Notes: generated from the sequence alone by a model not told the origin. Positions 8,902-17,910 are shown, counted from the first letter of the stretch. The stretch is DNA of 64,000 nucleotides from Mangrovimicrobium sp048323675 (GCF_048323675.1 NZ_JBLWFK010000008.1:124001-188000), one strand, 5' to 3'. Made by a program: numbers and translations.

Positions 8902-9984
8902 TCAACCCCGCCCGGCTTCGTTCACGGCCATGCCGTCGACGACCAGGTCGAGGCGGCTGGTCACTACCCGCTGTCCGGACTCGAGGCCGCGCAGGATTAC
9001 GCTGTCCTTCTCCCGGCGCAGCAGTTCTACCGGTTGCAGGTAGAGCCGCCCGTCGCGCACGACATACACCTTGTTGTCCTTGTGCAGCACCGAGCGCGGC
9101 AGGCGCACCGCGTCGGGGATGTCGTTGCCGGTAAACTGCGCCTCGACGAACAGGCCCATCACCAGCGCCCTTCCGTAGCGCGCCAGGTCATAGGGATTGT
9201 CCACTTCCGCGACGACGAAGAAGGTGCGGGTCTGCGGGTCGACCCGACGCTCCAGCCGGGCGAGACGCGCGGGCCAGCTCTGGCTCGCGTCACCCAGTTC
9301 GGCGGTCAGCGTGGCCTGCTCCCACTGGTCCCCGGCATTCCTGCCGTAGCGCAGGTAGGGTACATCGGCGGCCAGCACCGGCAGGCGCACTTCGGCCGTC
9401 TCGATACCGAGCAGGGACAGCACCGGGCTGCCGGCCTGCACGTACTGGCCGAGGTCCGCGTGCTTGCTGTCGACCACCGCGTCGAAGGGCGCGGCGATAT
9501 GGGTATTGGCGAGATTGACCTCGGCCTGTTTCAGGCGCGCTTTCGCGGCCTCGACCTGGGCTTTGGCCTCTTCGATGGCAGCCTCCTTGCGCACCACGCT
9601 CACTTCCGCCAGCCCCAGTTGCGCGCTGGCCAGCGCCGCGCGCGCGTCGGTCACGGCCACTTCGTAGTCGATGGGGTCGATGCGCAGCAGGTCCTGGCCG
9701 GCCTTGACTTCGGCACCGGTGCGCACATCCGGTGAAACCCAGATGACCCGGCCGGAGACTTCGCTGACCAGTTCGGTGTTCCAGCGCGGTGTCACCACGC
9801 CGCGGGACTGGATGGTCACCGCCACCGGGCCGGTTTCCACCTGCACGGTTTTCACCAGCGGCAGGTTTTCTTCCCGGTCGCGTTTCGGCAGTTCGGCGCG
9901 GCTGTTCACCATGGCAAGGGCAATCAGCGCGGCGAGCGCGAGTGCGGCGATGGGTAGCACGAGGTTTTTGATCAATGCGGGCAT
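8902..9984 (-). CDS. RND efflux periplasmic adaptor subunit
   Basis: Adaptor of the second RND pump, 360 residues. It has an uncleaved N-terminal membrane anchor (VLPIAALALAALIALAMV, residues about 9-27) rather than a lipobox. Residues about 45-85 form the first lipoyl half and end in GAEVKAGQDLLRIDP. A helical hairpin follows (AQVEAAKARLKQAEVNLANT). The second lipoyl half begins at HIAAPFDAVV, and the beta-barrel comes after it. The permease follows immediately on the same strand. No TolC-type gene is seen near this pair. Confidence 0.92.
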   Translation of the reverse strand: MPALIKNLVLPIAALALAALIALAMVNSRAELPKRDREENLPLVKTVQVETGPVAVTIQSRGVVTPRWNTELVSEVSGRVIWVSPDVRTGAEVKAGQDLLRIDPIDYEVAVTDARAALASAQLGLAEVSVVRKEAAIEEAKAQVEAAKARLKQAEVNLANTHIAAPFDAVVDSKHADLGQYVQAGSPVLSLLGIETAEVRLPVLAADVPYLRYGRNAGDQWEQATLTAELGDASQSWPARLARLERRVDPQTRTFFVVAEVDNPYDLARYGRALVMGLFVEAQFTGNDIPDAVRLPRSVLHKDNKVYVVRDGRLYLQPVELLRREKDSVILRGLESGQRVVTSRLDLVVDGMAVNEAGRG

Positions 9985-10146
9985 AGCATCTTATACGTAG
10001 GGGATCGGCGTTTGGCCTGCATTGTTGGCGGGCCGGTGGCCTATGTTAGCGGGAACAACACCGGGATGGGCTGAAAAAATCGTAACAATTCAACAGGGCG
10101 AACTGGTTTGGAGATTCAAGCGCACTCAGTGGTGAACCTGACCTCC

Positions 10147-10266
10147 GGCGCACAAAACCAATTTACCCTGTGGAAACACGCCAAAAAGCGCACATCCCTG
10201 TGCAGGCTCGGTCGGCGACGTCCTGTCGCCTCACGGTTTCCAGAGGGTAAATTGGTTTTGCACGCC
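10147..10266. repeat. Three-stem inverted-repeat element (MITE/REP-like)
   Basis: A long inverted repeat encloses two further hairpins. The arms 10153-10177 and 10236-10260 match at 24 of 25 positions. With two mismatches they extend to 10147-10177 and 10236-10266. Inside are GCACA-TCCC-TGTGC (10190-10203) and GGCGAC-GTCCT-GTCGCC (10214-10230), both with perfect stems. Folded, this gives a cloverleaf-like shape. It fills the gap between the minus-strand adaptor and the end of the hydroxylase operon. No transposase gene is present. It could be a non-autonomous element, a REP-like sequence or a structured RNA. The symmetry is read directly; the class is inferred. Confidence 0.75.
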
Positions 10267-10322
10267 TCTGTACTACGGAACGCCTCCACAAGCGAGCCTC
10301 TGGCTATGAATTCGACCGATAT

Positions 10323-10568
10323 TTACCCCCCCGCAATCCGCGCCACAAACACCAGCTGGCTGTCCTCGCGAAAACGTTCCAGCATCGGCGTGTGCACGAT
10401 CATGCCGTCGATCGCCAGCGACTGGCGGCGAATGATCTCTTCGCCGAGTGCGGGATAGCGCGCGAGCAGTTCCCGGACCAGGTCCGGGTAACTGCCCGCG
10501 GCGACGTCGATCTCGCGATCGCCGTCGCTGAAGCGCTGCAGGTCGCTGGACAGTACCAGCTTCGGCAC
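10323..10568 (-). CDS. ThiS/MoaD-like ubiquitin-fold sulfur carrier
   Basis: An 81-residue beta-grasp protein ending in IAGG, the Gly-Gly tail that sulfur-carrier proteins of the MoaD/ThiS family need for adenylation. It starts with GTG at 10568, preceded by a strong GGAGG site. It is 19 bases after the molybdopterin-binding subunit and is the last gene of the hydroxylase operon. A role in supplying sulfur to molybdopterin, or in sulfurating this enzyme, is plausible. The internal sequence (DREIDVAAGSYPDLVREL) is not close enough to canonical MoaD for me to use that name. It could also serve another sulfur-transfer route. Confidence 0.8.
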   Translation of the reverse strand: MPKLVLSSDLQRFSDGDREIDVAAGSYPDLVRELLARYPALGEEIIRRQSLAIDGMIVHTPMLERFREDSQLVFVARIAGG

Positions 10569-10587
10569 GGCAAACCCTCCGGGCGGG

Positions 10588-12897
10588 TTAGCCCGCGTCG
10601 ATCGCCGCCAGCAGTTTCGGCGGCGACAGGGGCAGGTCGTAGAGCAGGGTGCCGGCGGCGTTGTTCACCGCGGTGACCACGGCGGGTACTGGCGGGCAGA
10701 TGGGCACCTCGCCGACACCGCGCACCCCGTAGGGGTGCATGATGTTGGGTTCCTCGACGATGATGGTGTCGATCATCGGCAGGTCCGAGGCCACCGGTAT
10801 GCGGTAATCGAGCAGGCCGGCGTTATCGAGGACGCCGTTTTCATCGAACAGGTATTCCTCGTTGAGCGCCCAGCCGATGCCCTGCACCGCGCCGCCCTGC
10901 AACTGCCCTTCCACGTAGGCGGGGTGGATTGCCTTGCCGACGTCCTGGGCGCAGGTGTAGCGCAGGATGGTGGTCCTGCCGGTTTCCGGGTCGACTTCCA
11001 CGTCGCAGACGTTCACCGCGAAAGCGGGCGCCGCGTTGTGGGCGTGCAGGGAGGCCACCGCAGTCAGGGGGCCGCCGGTGTTGCCGGCGGTCGCCGCGAG
11101 TTCCGCCAGGGTCAGGGATTTTGCTCCGTCCTTTACCGGCGAGGTGCCCTCGATCAGTTCGTCGATGCCGATGCCGCAGCGCTCCACCGCCTTGCCGTCG
11201 AGCCAGACCACGTCCTCGATCTCCACCTGCCAGGTGGCCGCCGCGCGCCGGCGCAGTTCCTCGACCAGTTTCTCTGCGGCCTGGATCACTGCGCCGCCGG
11301 TGGCCAGGGTGGTGCGGCTGCCGCCGGTGCCGTCGCAGTAGCCGATGGAGTCGGTATCCATTACCGCGGGGCGCACGGTCTCCACCGGCACGCCGAGCAC
11401 TTCCGCGGCCATCAGGGCCATGGAGGCACGGGAACCGCCGATATCGGGGTTGCCGGTCTGCACGCTGATACCGCCGTCCGGGGCCACGTGGATGCTGGCG
11501 CTGGACTGCATGCCGGCGTTGATCCAGAAGGCGCAGGCGACGCCGCGGCCCTGGTTCTTGCCGAGCGCCGCCTGGTAGTTGGGGTGCGCCTTGGCCTGGC
11601 GCAGGCACTCCTTCAGGCCGACCGGCTGGAAGGGCACGCCGTAGAGGGGGATATCGCCCTCCTCCACCGCGTTGTGCAGGCGCAGGTCGATGGGGTCCAT
11701 GCCCAGTTCGGCGGCGATCTCGTTGACCACGCACTCCACCGCAGTCAGTGCCTGGGGTGCGCCGGGGGCGCGGTAGGCCCAGACCCGCGGGGTGTTGGTG
11801 AGGATTTCCCGGCCCACGCTGCGGATGTTCTCGCACTTGTAGGGCGCGGTGCCGAACAGCACCCCGGCGAACATCGCAGAGGCGGAGTAGGCGCCGGTGT
11901 TCATCAGCATGTCGGAATCGATGGCGGTGATGGTGCCGTCCTTCTTCGCGCCGATTTTTACCCGGGTTTCCGAGTTGGAAACCGGTCCGGAGGCGCGGAA
12001 CACCTCTTCCCGGCTCATGACGATTTTCACCGGACGGCCGGCTTTTTTCGCCAGCACCGCGGCCACCGGTTCGATGTACACGGTGGTCTTGCCGCCAAAG
12101 CCGCCGCCGATTTCCGAGGGCGTCACCTTGATGTCTTTCTGCGGAATGCCGGTCACTTCGGCAGTGAGGATGCGCACCATGAACTGGCCCTGGGTAGTGC
12201 ACCAGATATCCACCCGGCCGTTCTCGTCCACCTTCGCCACGCAGGCGTGGGGTTCGATGTAGGCCTGGTGGCACATGGGCAGTTTGACCGTGCGCTCGAT
12301 CACGATGTCCGCCTCGGCAAAGCCCTTTTCGATATCGCCCTTGGCCATGTCGATGTGCACCGAGATGTTGGAGGGCTTTTCCGCCGGCGGGTTGAGCCCG
12401 ACGGTAAAATTGTCCGCGTGCAGCAGGGGCGCGTCGTCGCGGATCGCCGCGTGCATGTCGAGCACGTGGGGCAGTACTTCGTACTCGACCTTCACCAGCG
12501 CCGCCGCCTCGGCGGCGATCCGCGGCGAGGTGGCGGCCACCGCCGCCACCGCCTGGCTGTGGTAGAGCACCTTGTCCCGCGCCATGATCACCGGGGAGAG
12601 GTTTTTCAGCTTCATCTCCACCTCGGCGCCGGGGATCAGCTTGTCGCCGGGGTCGGGCAGGTCCTGCGCGCTCATGGTGGCGACCACGCCGGGCAGCTTC
12701 ACTGCCTCGCTGAAGTCGATGGACCTGATCCGCGCGTGGGCGTGGGGGCTGCGCACGATGTGGCCGTAGACCTGGCCCTGCAGGTTGAGGTCGGCGCCAT
12801 ACTTCGCGCGGCCGGTCACTTTATCGAGGCCGTCGGGGCGCACCGGGCGGGTGCCCACATGGCGAAACTGCGTCTTCACTTTCACATCACTGGTCAT
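10588..12897 (-). CDS. Molybdenum hydroxylase large subunit (xanthine dehydrogenase/aldehyde oxidase family)
   Basis: Molybdopterin-binding catalytic subunit, 769 residues, of a three-subunit hydroxylase (the family of xanthine dehydrogenase, CO dehydrogenase and 4-hydroxybenzoyl-CoA reductase). The N-terminal VTGRAKYGADL and SPHAHARI motifs open the a/b hammerhead domain. SEIGGGFGGKT is the cofactor-contacting glycine motif. Near the C terminus PYGVRGVGEVP carries the catalytic Glu. No AYRGAGRPE-type xanthine signature is seen; the equivalent is WAYRAPGAPQ. The substrate is therefore likely not xanthine and stays open. The 2Fe-2S subunit ends four bases upstream, which indicates coupled expression. 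Confidence 0.92.
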   Translation of the reverse strand: MTSDVKVKTQFRHVGTRPVRPDGLDKVTGRAKYGADLNLQGQVYGHIVRSPHAHARIRSIDFSEAVKLPGVVATMSAQDLPDPGDKLIPGAEVEMKLKNLSPVIMARDKVLYHSQAVAAVAATSPRIAAEAAALVKVEYEVLPHVLDMHAAIRDDAPLLHADNFTVGLNPPAEKPSNISVHIDMAKGDIEKGFAEADIVIERTVKLPMCHQAYIEPHACVAKVDENGRVDIWCTTQGQFMVRILTAEVTGIPQKDIKVTPSEIGGGFGGKTTVYIEPVAAVLAKKAGRPVKIVMSREEVFRASGPVSNSETRVKIGAKKDGTITAIDSDMLMNTGAYSASAMFAGVLFGTAPYKCENIRSVGREILTNTPRVWAYRAPGAPQALTAVECVVNEIAAELGMDPIDLRLHNAVEEGDIPLYGVPFQPVGLKECLRQAKAHPNYQAALGKNQGRGVACAFWINAGMQSSASIHVAPDGGISVQTGNPDIGGSRASMALMAAEVLGVPVETVRPAVMDTDSIGYCDGTGGSRTTLATGGAVIQAAEKLVEELRRRAAATWQVEIEDVVWLDGKAVERCGIGIDELIEGTSPVKDGAKSLTLAELAATAGNTGGPLTAVASLHAHNAAPAFAVNVCDVEVDPETGRTTILRYTCAQDVGKAIHPAYVEGQLQGGAVQGIGWALNEEYLFDENGVLDNAGLLDYRIPVASDLPMIDTIIVEEPNIMHPYGVRGVGEVPICPPVPAVVTAVNNAAGTLLYDLPLSPPKLLAAIDAG

Positions 12898-12901
12898 GGC
12901 T

Positions 12902-13390
12902 TCACTCCCCCCGCATCGCGGCGCCGGCGTCCAGCACCGCGCGGATGATCTTGTCGTAACCGGTACAGCGGCAGAGGTTGCCGGCCAGCCAGTAGCGGGC
13001 CTCCTCTTCGCTGGGATCGGGATTGCGTTCCAGCAGGGCTTTCGCGGCGATCACGATGCCCGGCGTGCAGATGCCACACTGCAGGGCGGCATTTTCCAGC
13101 AGTTTCTCCTGCACCGGGTGCAGTTGCCCGCCCTTGGCGACGCCCTCGACGGTTTCCACGGCACGGCCTTCGACTTCCGCCGCCAGCACCAGGCAGGAAC
13201 AGACCAGGGCGCCATCCAGCATGACCGAGCAGGCGCCGCAATCGCCGGTGGTGCAGCCTTCCTTGGTGCCGGTGAGGTCCAGGGTGTTGCGCAGGATATC
13301 GGAGAGCACCTGGGTGGGTTCGCAGAGAAACTCGCAGGGTTCCCCGTTGACCGTGGTGCTGACATGGCATTTTTTCTGTACGACTGTCAT
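12902..13390 (-). CDS. Molybdenum hydroxylase [2Fe-2S] subunit
   Basis: Small electron-transfer subunit, 162 residues, with two [2Fe-2S] clusters. The plant-type cluster is bound by EGCTTGDCGACSVMLDG and the Cys of LVCSC. The second cluster sits in the helical domain with QCGICTPG and NLCRCTGY. The length and both motifs match the HcrC/CoxS class. It lies between the FAD subunit (9 bases upstream) and the Moco subunit. Electrons would pass from Moco through these clusters to FAD. Confidence 0.93.
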   Translation of the reverse strand: MTVVQKKCHVSTTVNGEPCEFLCEPTQVLSDILRNTLDLTGTKEGCTTGDCGACSVMLDGALVCSCLVLAAEVEGRAVETVEGVAKGGQLHPVQEKLLENAALQCGICTPGIVIAAKALLERNPDPSEEEARYWLAGNLCRCTGYDKIIRAVLDAGAAMRGE

Positions 13391-13399
13391 GGCAGTCTC

Positions 13400-14269
13400 C
13401 TAGGCCTGTGCTTCGATACGTGACTTGGCGATCAGGGCCGCCCGACGGGTAAGCACGCCGACGACCTTCTTGCGGTATTCGACGGTTCCGCGCTTGTCGG
13501 TAATCGGCGTGGCGGCGGCACTGGCGGCGGCGGCCGCAGCGTCCAGCGCCGCAGCATCCAGCGTGCTGCCGAGCAGCGCGTCCGCCGCTGCGGGCACCGC
13601 GATGGCCCGCGGCCCGACCGCGCCGATGGCGACCTTTGCCGCGGTGCACACGCCCGCGTCGTCCAGGGTCAGGGCGACGGCGGCGCCGGCCACCGCGATA
13701 TCCATCTCGGTGCGCGGGATGAAGCGCAGGTAGGCATCGCTGCTGCGCGGGGCCGGGCGCGGGAATTCCAGCGCCACCAGGATTTCGTCCGGCGCCAGGC
13801 AGTTGCTGCCGGGGCCGGTGTTGAATTCGGCCACCGGCACACGGCGTTCGCCGGCGGCGCCGACGATATGGCAGGCCACGCCATTGACGATCATCGCCGG
13901 CACCGAGTCCGCCGCCGGGGAGGCGTTGCACAGGTTGCCGCCGGCGGAGCAGCGGCCCTGAACCTGACTGGAGCCGATCAGCCCGAGGGCCTCGACGAAC
14001 CCGGGGTACAGTGCCTGCAGTTGCACATTGGCTGTGACCACCGCACCGGGGACGGCGGCACCGAGCACCAGGCCCTGGTCATCCAGGCGCAGTTCAGTGA
14101 GTTCGGGGATACGCTTGATGTCAACGATGGTGCCGGGCCGGCGCGCGCCGAGTTTCATCTGCACCAGCAGGTCGGTACCGCCAGCGAGGATCTTGGGCTG
14201 CTCGCCGGCAGCGAGCACCTGCGCCGCCTCGGCGAGGGAGGTCGGTGCGGCATAGTGGACTGACGACAT
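13400..14269 (-). CDS. Molybdenum hydroxylase FAD-binding subunit
   Basis: FAD-binding subunit of 289 residues, of the CoxM/XdhB type. The first FAD motif is KILAGGTDLLVQMKLG, at about residues 26-41. The second is GSSQVQGRCSAGGNLCNASP, a TIGG-like segment altered to SAGG. It lacks the extra 4Fe-4S loop of 4-hydroxybenzoyl-CoA reductase HcrB. The first gene of the operon, it starts about 240 bases from the divergent CadC-like regulator, which could in principle control it. The C-terminal CO-dehydrogenase flavoprotein domain (ITDKRGTVEYRKKVVGVLT) is intact. Confidence 0.92.
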   Translation of the reverse strand: MSSVHYAAPTSLAEAAQVLAAGEQPKILAGGTDLLVQMKLGARRPGTIVDIKRIPELTELRLDDQGLVLGAAVPGAVVTANVQLQALYPGFVEALGLIGSSQVQGRCSAGGNLCNASPAADSVPAMIVNGVACHIVGAAGERRVPVAEFNTGPGSNCLAPDEILVALEFPRPAPRSSDAYLRFIPRTEMDIAVAGAAVALTLDDAGVCTAAKVAIGAVGPRAIAVPAAADALLGSTLDAAALDAAAAAASAAATPITDKRGTVEYRKKVVGVLTRRAALIAKSRIEAQA

Positions 14270-14507
14270 TATTATGGGCTCCTGTCGGGAAAAGCGTGGC
14301 TGATGCGCAAGTACCGCGAGCGCAAGTACCGCGGGGCGACCTGAGACATTACTCGCTTGGCACCGGGTGTCAACAACGCGGGTTGCAAGCGGGGATTACA
14401 GTGCGTTCATCAACAAAAGGCGAGCACCGCGGGGCTGTGCCGCCCTGCCGCAGGGAATTACACTAGGACCGGGACCACGGACAGGCAACAGGGCACTACC
14501 TCCCGCT

Positions 14508-16934
14508 ATGACCACGACAGCGAGCCCCGGCGCGGGGACAGTTCAATTCGGCGAATACAGCATCGATGCGGCGTGTCGGGAACTGCGCCGGGCAAACCAG
14601 CCGGTGGAAATCCAGCCGCGCGTATTTGACCTGCTGGTCTACCTCGTTGCCCACCGCGACCGCGCCGTGGACAAGGACGAGCTGCAGGAGGCGGTGTGGC
14701 CCGGAGTGGTAGTCACCGAGACCGCGCTGACCCGCGCCATCATGAAAGCGCGCAAGGCGGTGGGCGACGACGCCCAGCAGCAGGCCGTCATCCGCACCGT
14801 CCACGGCCACGGTTACCGCTTTGTCGCCGAGGTCGCGCCGGCCTCACCGGCAGCGCCTCATCCACATTTCGAACAGCAGCCAGCGCCACCGGCAGCACCC
14901 GGGGCAGAAGCAGAAACTCCGGCACCGGCCCCGGCGCTGACTCCGGCGCCACGCAGACACCCGCTGGCCCTGCTTGCGCTCGGCCTGTGCGCAATGCTGG
15001 CCATCGGCCTGCTCGGCTGGTGGGCCCTGCGCCCGGCGCCGGCAATCGACGAGCGGGCGCGGGTCGCCGTTCTGCCACTGGTGGATGACACCGGCAACCC
15101 GGAACTGGCCTGGACCCGTCTCGGCCTGATGAGCCTGGTCAGCAACCAGCTGTCGGCGGAGGACCGCATCGCGGTGGTGGCTGACGGCAGTGTACTCGGG
15201 CTGGCGGAGACCCTGGACTGGCGGGGCGACCTCGCGGCGGAGCGGTCCGCCGAACTGGTCGACAAACTGCGTGAGGTCTACGGCGCGGACTACCTGGTGG
15301 CCATGCAGTTGCGCAGCGAAGGCGCCGCCCTGCGCCTGAACCTCAGCCTGCTGGGCCCGGACGACCGCCTGCGCCAGGCGACCATGGTCGGCGACCAGCC
15401 GGCGGGACTGGCGCAGGGGGTAGTGCAAAGCCTCTACGGCGACCTGCTGAACGCCCGCGCCCGGCACTTCAATGCCGACCCGGTATCCAGCGACGCCTTT
15501 CACAATGAGGCCTTCGCCCGCGGCATGGACCTGTCCCTGCAGGGGCGCTGCGCCGATGCCAACACCTATTTCCGCCTGGTAATGGAGCGCGAGCCGACCC
15601 TGTTCGCGCCGCGCTACCAGTACGCCGCCTGTGAGCGCATCCTCGGCCACAACGACGAGGCCGAGCAATTGCTGGATGCACTGGCGAGCGAACTGCGCCC
15701 GCAGGGAGCCGACCGCAAACTCGCCCAGGTGTTGATGACCCTGGGCGTCATCTACAACCGCACCGGGCGCCTCGACGACGCCGAGGCCAGCCACCGCGAG
15801 GCCCTGCACACCGCCGGCGCCATCGGTGACCGCGAGCTCAGCGGCCGGATCCTGCAGAACCTGTCGATCGTCTACGAGGATCGCGGCGACTTCCAGCAGG
15901 CCGAGGAGATGCTCGATCTCGCGGTCCTCGAATACCACGGCGCCGGACGCGAAACCCTGCCCGGCCAGCTCTACTCGGCCCGCGCCAACCTGTGCATGGA
16001 CCGCGGCGAGCTGGCGGAGGCGCGCGATTACCTGGAACAGGCCCTGCAGTCCTTCCGCGCCAGCGGCGATTTGCGCAGCGAGGCGATGATGCTCAACAAC
16101 ACCGGCTACCTGCTGCGCGAGATGGGCCGCCTGGACGAGGCCGAGGACTACCACCTGCGTTCGCTGGCCCTGCGCGAGGACATCGGCGACCGGGTGGGCG
16201 TCGGCCGGGTCTACGGCCAGCTCAGTGCGCTCTACAGCACCCAGGGCAAATACAGTGAGGCCGTCACCGCCGCGAAGTCGGCCCACGCGATCGCCCTGGA
16301 GACCCACGACCGCCTGTTCGAGGCCACCTCGCTGGCCCAGTGGGCCACCGCGGAACAGGGGCTGGGCGAGCGGGCTGCGGCCCGCGGCCACCTGCTGCAG
16401 GCGCGGGAGATTTTCGCCGACATCCAGGACCGTATGCGGGTGCTGCAGAGCGATCTGCTGCTGGCCCGACTCGACCTCGAGGAAGGGCAGGCGGACGTGG
16501 CGGAGCAGGCGGCGGTTCAGATCGAGGCGGCGGCCCGGGAGGCAAACCTCAACCAGCCCGAGGTCGAGGCCATGGCCCTGCTCGGCGAGACCGCCGAGGC
16601 CCGCGGCGACCACGCGCTGGCGGTGGAGCGCTACCGGGCGGCGCTGGCCCGGGTCCGCGAGAGCAACTGGGAGGGCAAGGAAGCGGAAATCGTCGCCCAC
16701 CTGTTGCGCGCCCTGGTCACCACCGGCGACCTGCAGGCGGCCGCGCCGCTGGCCGGGGCACTGGCGGGCTTCGACGCCACCCCCGCCAACCTCTCTGCCC
16801 GCGCCAACTATGCCTTCGCCAGCGGTGACAGCACCGCGGCGGTGAACCTGATGGAGCAGGCCAGGGCCCTCGCCGGTACCAATTGGGATGAAAGCGCCGC
16901 ATCGGAACTCGCCCGGTACCGCCAGTCACCCTGA
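14508..16934 (+). CDS. CadC-like transmembrane regulator: winged helix plus TPR
   Basis: One-component regulator of 808 residues. Residues about 10-108 form an OmpR/PhoB-type winged helix, ending in the typical VIRTVHGHGYRFVAEV. A Pro/Ala-rich linker (about 110-150) leads to one membrane helix at 151-174. The remainder lies in the periplasm and is largely tetratricopeptide repeats (for example RLDEAEDYHLRSLALREDIG). The family normally senses an envelope or small-molecule signal and binds DNA directly from the membrane. I chose the ATG at 14508, which begins just before the winged helix; a longer frame starts at 14367. It is divergent from the hydroxylase operon and upstream of the MddA-like gene. 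Confidence 0.88.
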   Translation: MTTTASPGAGTVQFGEYSIDAACRELRRANQPVEIQPRVFDLLVYLVAHRDRAVDKDELQEAVWPGVVVTETALTRAIMKARKAVGDDAQQQAVIRTVHGHGYRFVAEVAPASPAAPHPHFEQQPAPPAAPGAEAETPAPAPALTPAPRRHPLALLALGLCAMLAIGLLGWWALRPAPAIDERARVAVLPLVDDTGNPELAWTRLGLMSLVSNQLSAEDRIAVVADGSVLGLAETLDWRGDLAAERSAELVDKLREVYGADYLVAMQLRSEGAALRLNLSLLGPDDRLRQATMVGDQPAGLAQGVVQSLYGDLLNARARHFNADPVSSDAFHNEAFARGMDLSLQGRCADANTYFRLVMEREPTLFAPRYQYAACERILGHNDEAEQLLDALASELRPQGADRKLAQVLMTLGVIYNRTGRLDDAEASHREALHTAGAIGDRELSGRILQNLSIVYEDRGDFQQAEEMLDLAVLEYHGAGRETLPGQLYSARANLCMDRGELAEARDYLEQALQSFRASGDLRSEAMMLNNTGYLLREMGRLDEAEDYHLRSLALREDIGDRVGVGRVYGQLSALYSTQGKYSEAVTAAKSAHAIALETHDRLFEATSLAQWATAEQGLGERAAARGHLLQAREIFADIQDRMRVLQSDLLLARLDLEEGQADVAEQAAVQIEAAAREANLNQPEVEAMALLGETAEARGDHALAVERYRAALARVRESNWEGKEAEIVAHLLRALVTTGDLQAAAPLAGALAGFDATPANLSARANYAFASGDSTAAVNLMEQARALAGTNWDESAASELARYRQSP

Positions 16935-17010
16935 TCCCGGGCCTTTTCACACCCGTATTTTAATTTTTATCCTGTTGATTTTATTAAACTTTTTTCGAGG
17001 TCATAAAAAA

Positions 17011-17043
17011 GTCAGGCAATAGTCAGGCAACGATCAGGACTTG
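17011..17043 (+). promoter_or_regulatory. Three tandem 11-bp direct repeats, candidate winged-helix regulator site
   Basis: Consecutive 11-mers GTCAGGCAATA, GTCAGGCAACG and ATCAGGACTTG lie head to tail, about 80 bases before the MddA-like start codon. The first two share GTCAGGCAA exactly; the third is degenerate. Direct repeats at one-helical-turn spacing are the usual target of OmpR/PhoB-type winged helices. The gene just upstream encodes such a domain. The repeats are seen directly; binding is inferred. Confidence 0.5.
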
Positions 17044-17120
17044 TCGGGAGGCTTCGACCAGAGTGTGCCCCATACCGGTAAGGGAGCCGGTTCAATTCAC
17101 ACTCACTGGAGAATAAAGTC

Positions 17121-17888
17121 ATGCAACGTCTGTTCATATTCCTCTACGGCATACTGTCCTATGCCCTGTTTTTCGTCACCTTCCTGTACGCGATAGGGTT
17201 TGTCGGCAACATCTTCGTGCCCAAGTCCATCGATGCCGTACCCCAGGTGCCGCTGCTGCACGCGCTGCTGGTGAACCTCGGCCTGCTGGCCCTGTTCGCG
17301 GTCCAGCACAGCCTGATGGCGCGGCCCTTCTTCAAGCGCTGGATCACCCGCTTCATCCCCAAGGCCGCTGAGCGCAGCACCTTCGTGCTGGCCTCCAGCC
17401 TCGCCCTGATCGTGCTGTTCATCTTCTGGCAGCCGATGGGTGGTGTGATCTGGTCGGTGGATAACGGTATCGCCCGGGCGCTGCTGCACAGCCTGTTCGG
17501 CTTCGGCTGGCTGATCGTGCTGTACAGCACCTTCCTGATCAACCACTTCGACCTGTTCGGCCTGCGCCAGGTCTGGCTCAACCTGCGCGACAAGCCCTAC
17601 ACCCCGCTGATCTTCGGTACCCCGATGCTCTACAGCCTGGTGCGCCACCCGCTCTACCTGGGTTTCCTGCTGGGCTTCTGGGCGACCCCGGTCATGACTG
17701 CCGCGCACCTGGTGTTCGCCGTGATGACCACCGCCTACATCCTGATCGCGATCCAGCTGGAAGAGCGCGACCTGATCGCGGAGCACCCGGAGTACGCCGA
17801 CTACCGTCGCAGTGTGCCGATGATCGTCCCCTTCCTCGGCCGTCGCAAGCTGCGCCAGGCCTCCGCCCTGCGCGGCGAAACCGCCTGA
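17121..17888 (+). CDS. NnrU/isoprenylcysteine-methyltransferase-like membrane protein, probable methanethiol S-methyltransferase
   Basis: Polytopic membrane protein of 255 residues with about six hydrophobic segments. The features FATFLYAIGFVGN-like at the N terminus (here FVTFLYAIGFVGNIFVPKSI) and PMLYSLVRHPLYLGFLLGFW at about 171-190 match the NnrU/MddA group. The RHPLYLG and EERDLIAEHPEYADYR motifs are shared with isoprenylcysteine methyltransferases and related SAM-dependent membrane enzymes. MddA methylates methanethiol to dimethyl sulfide, which would suit a marine bacterium. I make the MddA assignment from memory of the family's N-terminal motif, so a related methyltransferase is possible. 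The start has a GGAG site nine bases upstream. Confidence 0.65.
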   Translation: MQRLFIFLYGILSYALFFVTFLYAIGFVGNIFVPKSIDAVPQVPLLHALLVNLGLLALFAVQHSLMARPFFKRWITRFIPKAAERSTFVLASSLALIVLFIFWQPMGGVIWSVDNGIARALLHSLFGFGWLIVLYSTFLINHFDLFGLRQVWLNLRDKPYTPLIFGTPMLYSLVRHPLYLGFLLGFWATPVMTAAHLVFAVMTTAYILIAIQLEERDLIAEHPEYADYRRSVPMIVPFLGRRKLRQASALRGETA

Positions 17889-17910
17889 TCCGGGTTCGGG
17901 GGATAGCGTC

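Noticed and set aside
7365..9134. A 589-codon open frame on the plus strand
   Set aside because: Antisense to the RND permease, with His/Gln-rich low-complexity product.
10735..12948. A 737-codon open frame on the plus strand
   Set aside because: It is antisense to the hydroxylase large subunit, which has clear cofactor motifs. Such long shadows are common in GC-rich genes, and its product is His/Gly/Val-rich with no domain.
14844..16700. A 618-codon open frame on the minus strand
   Set aside because: Antisense to the CadC-like regulator, whose TPR and winged-helix motifs are plain.
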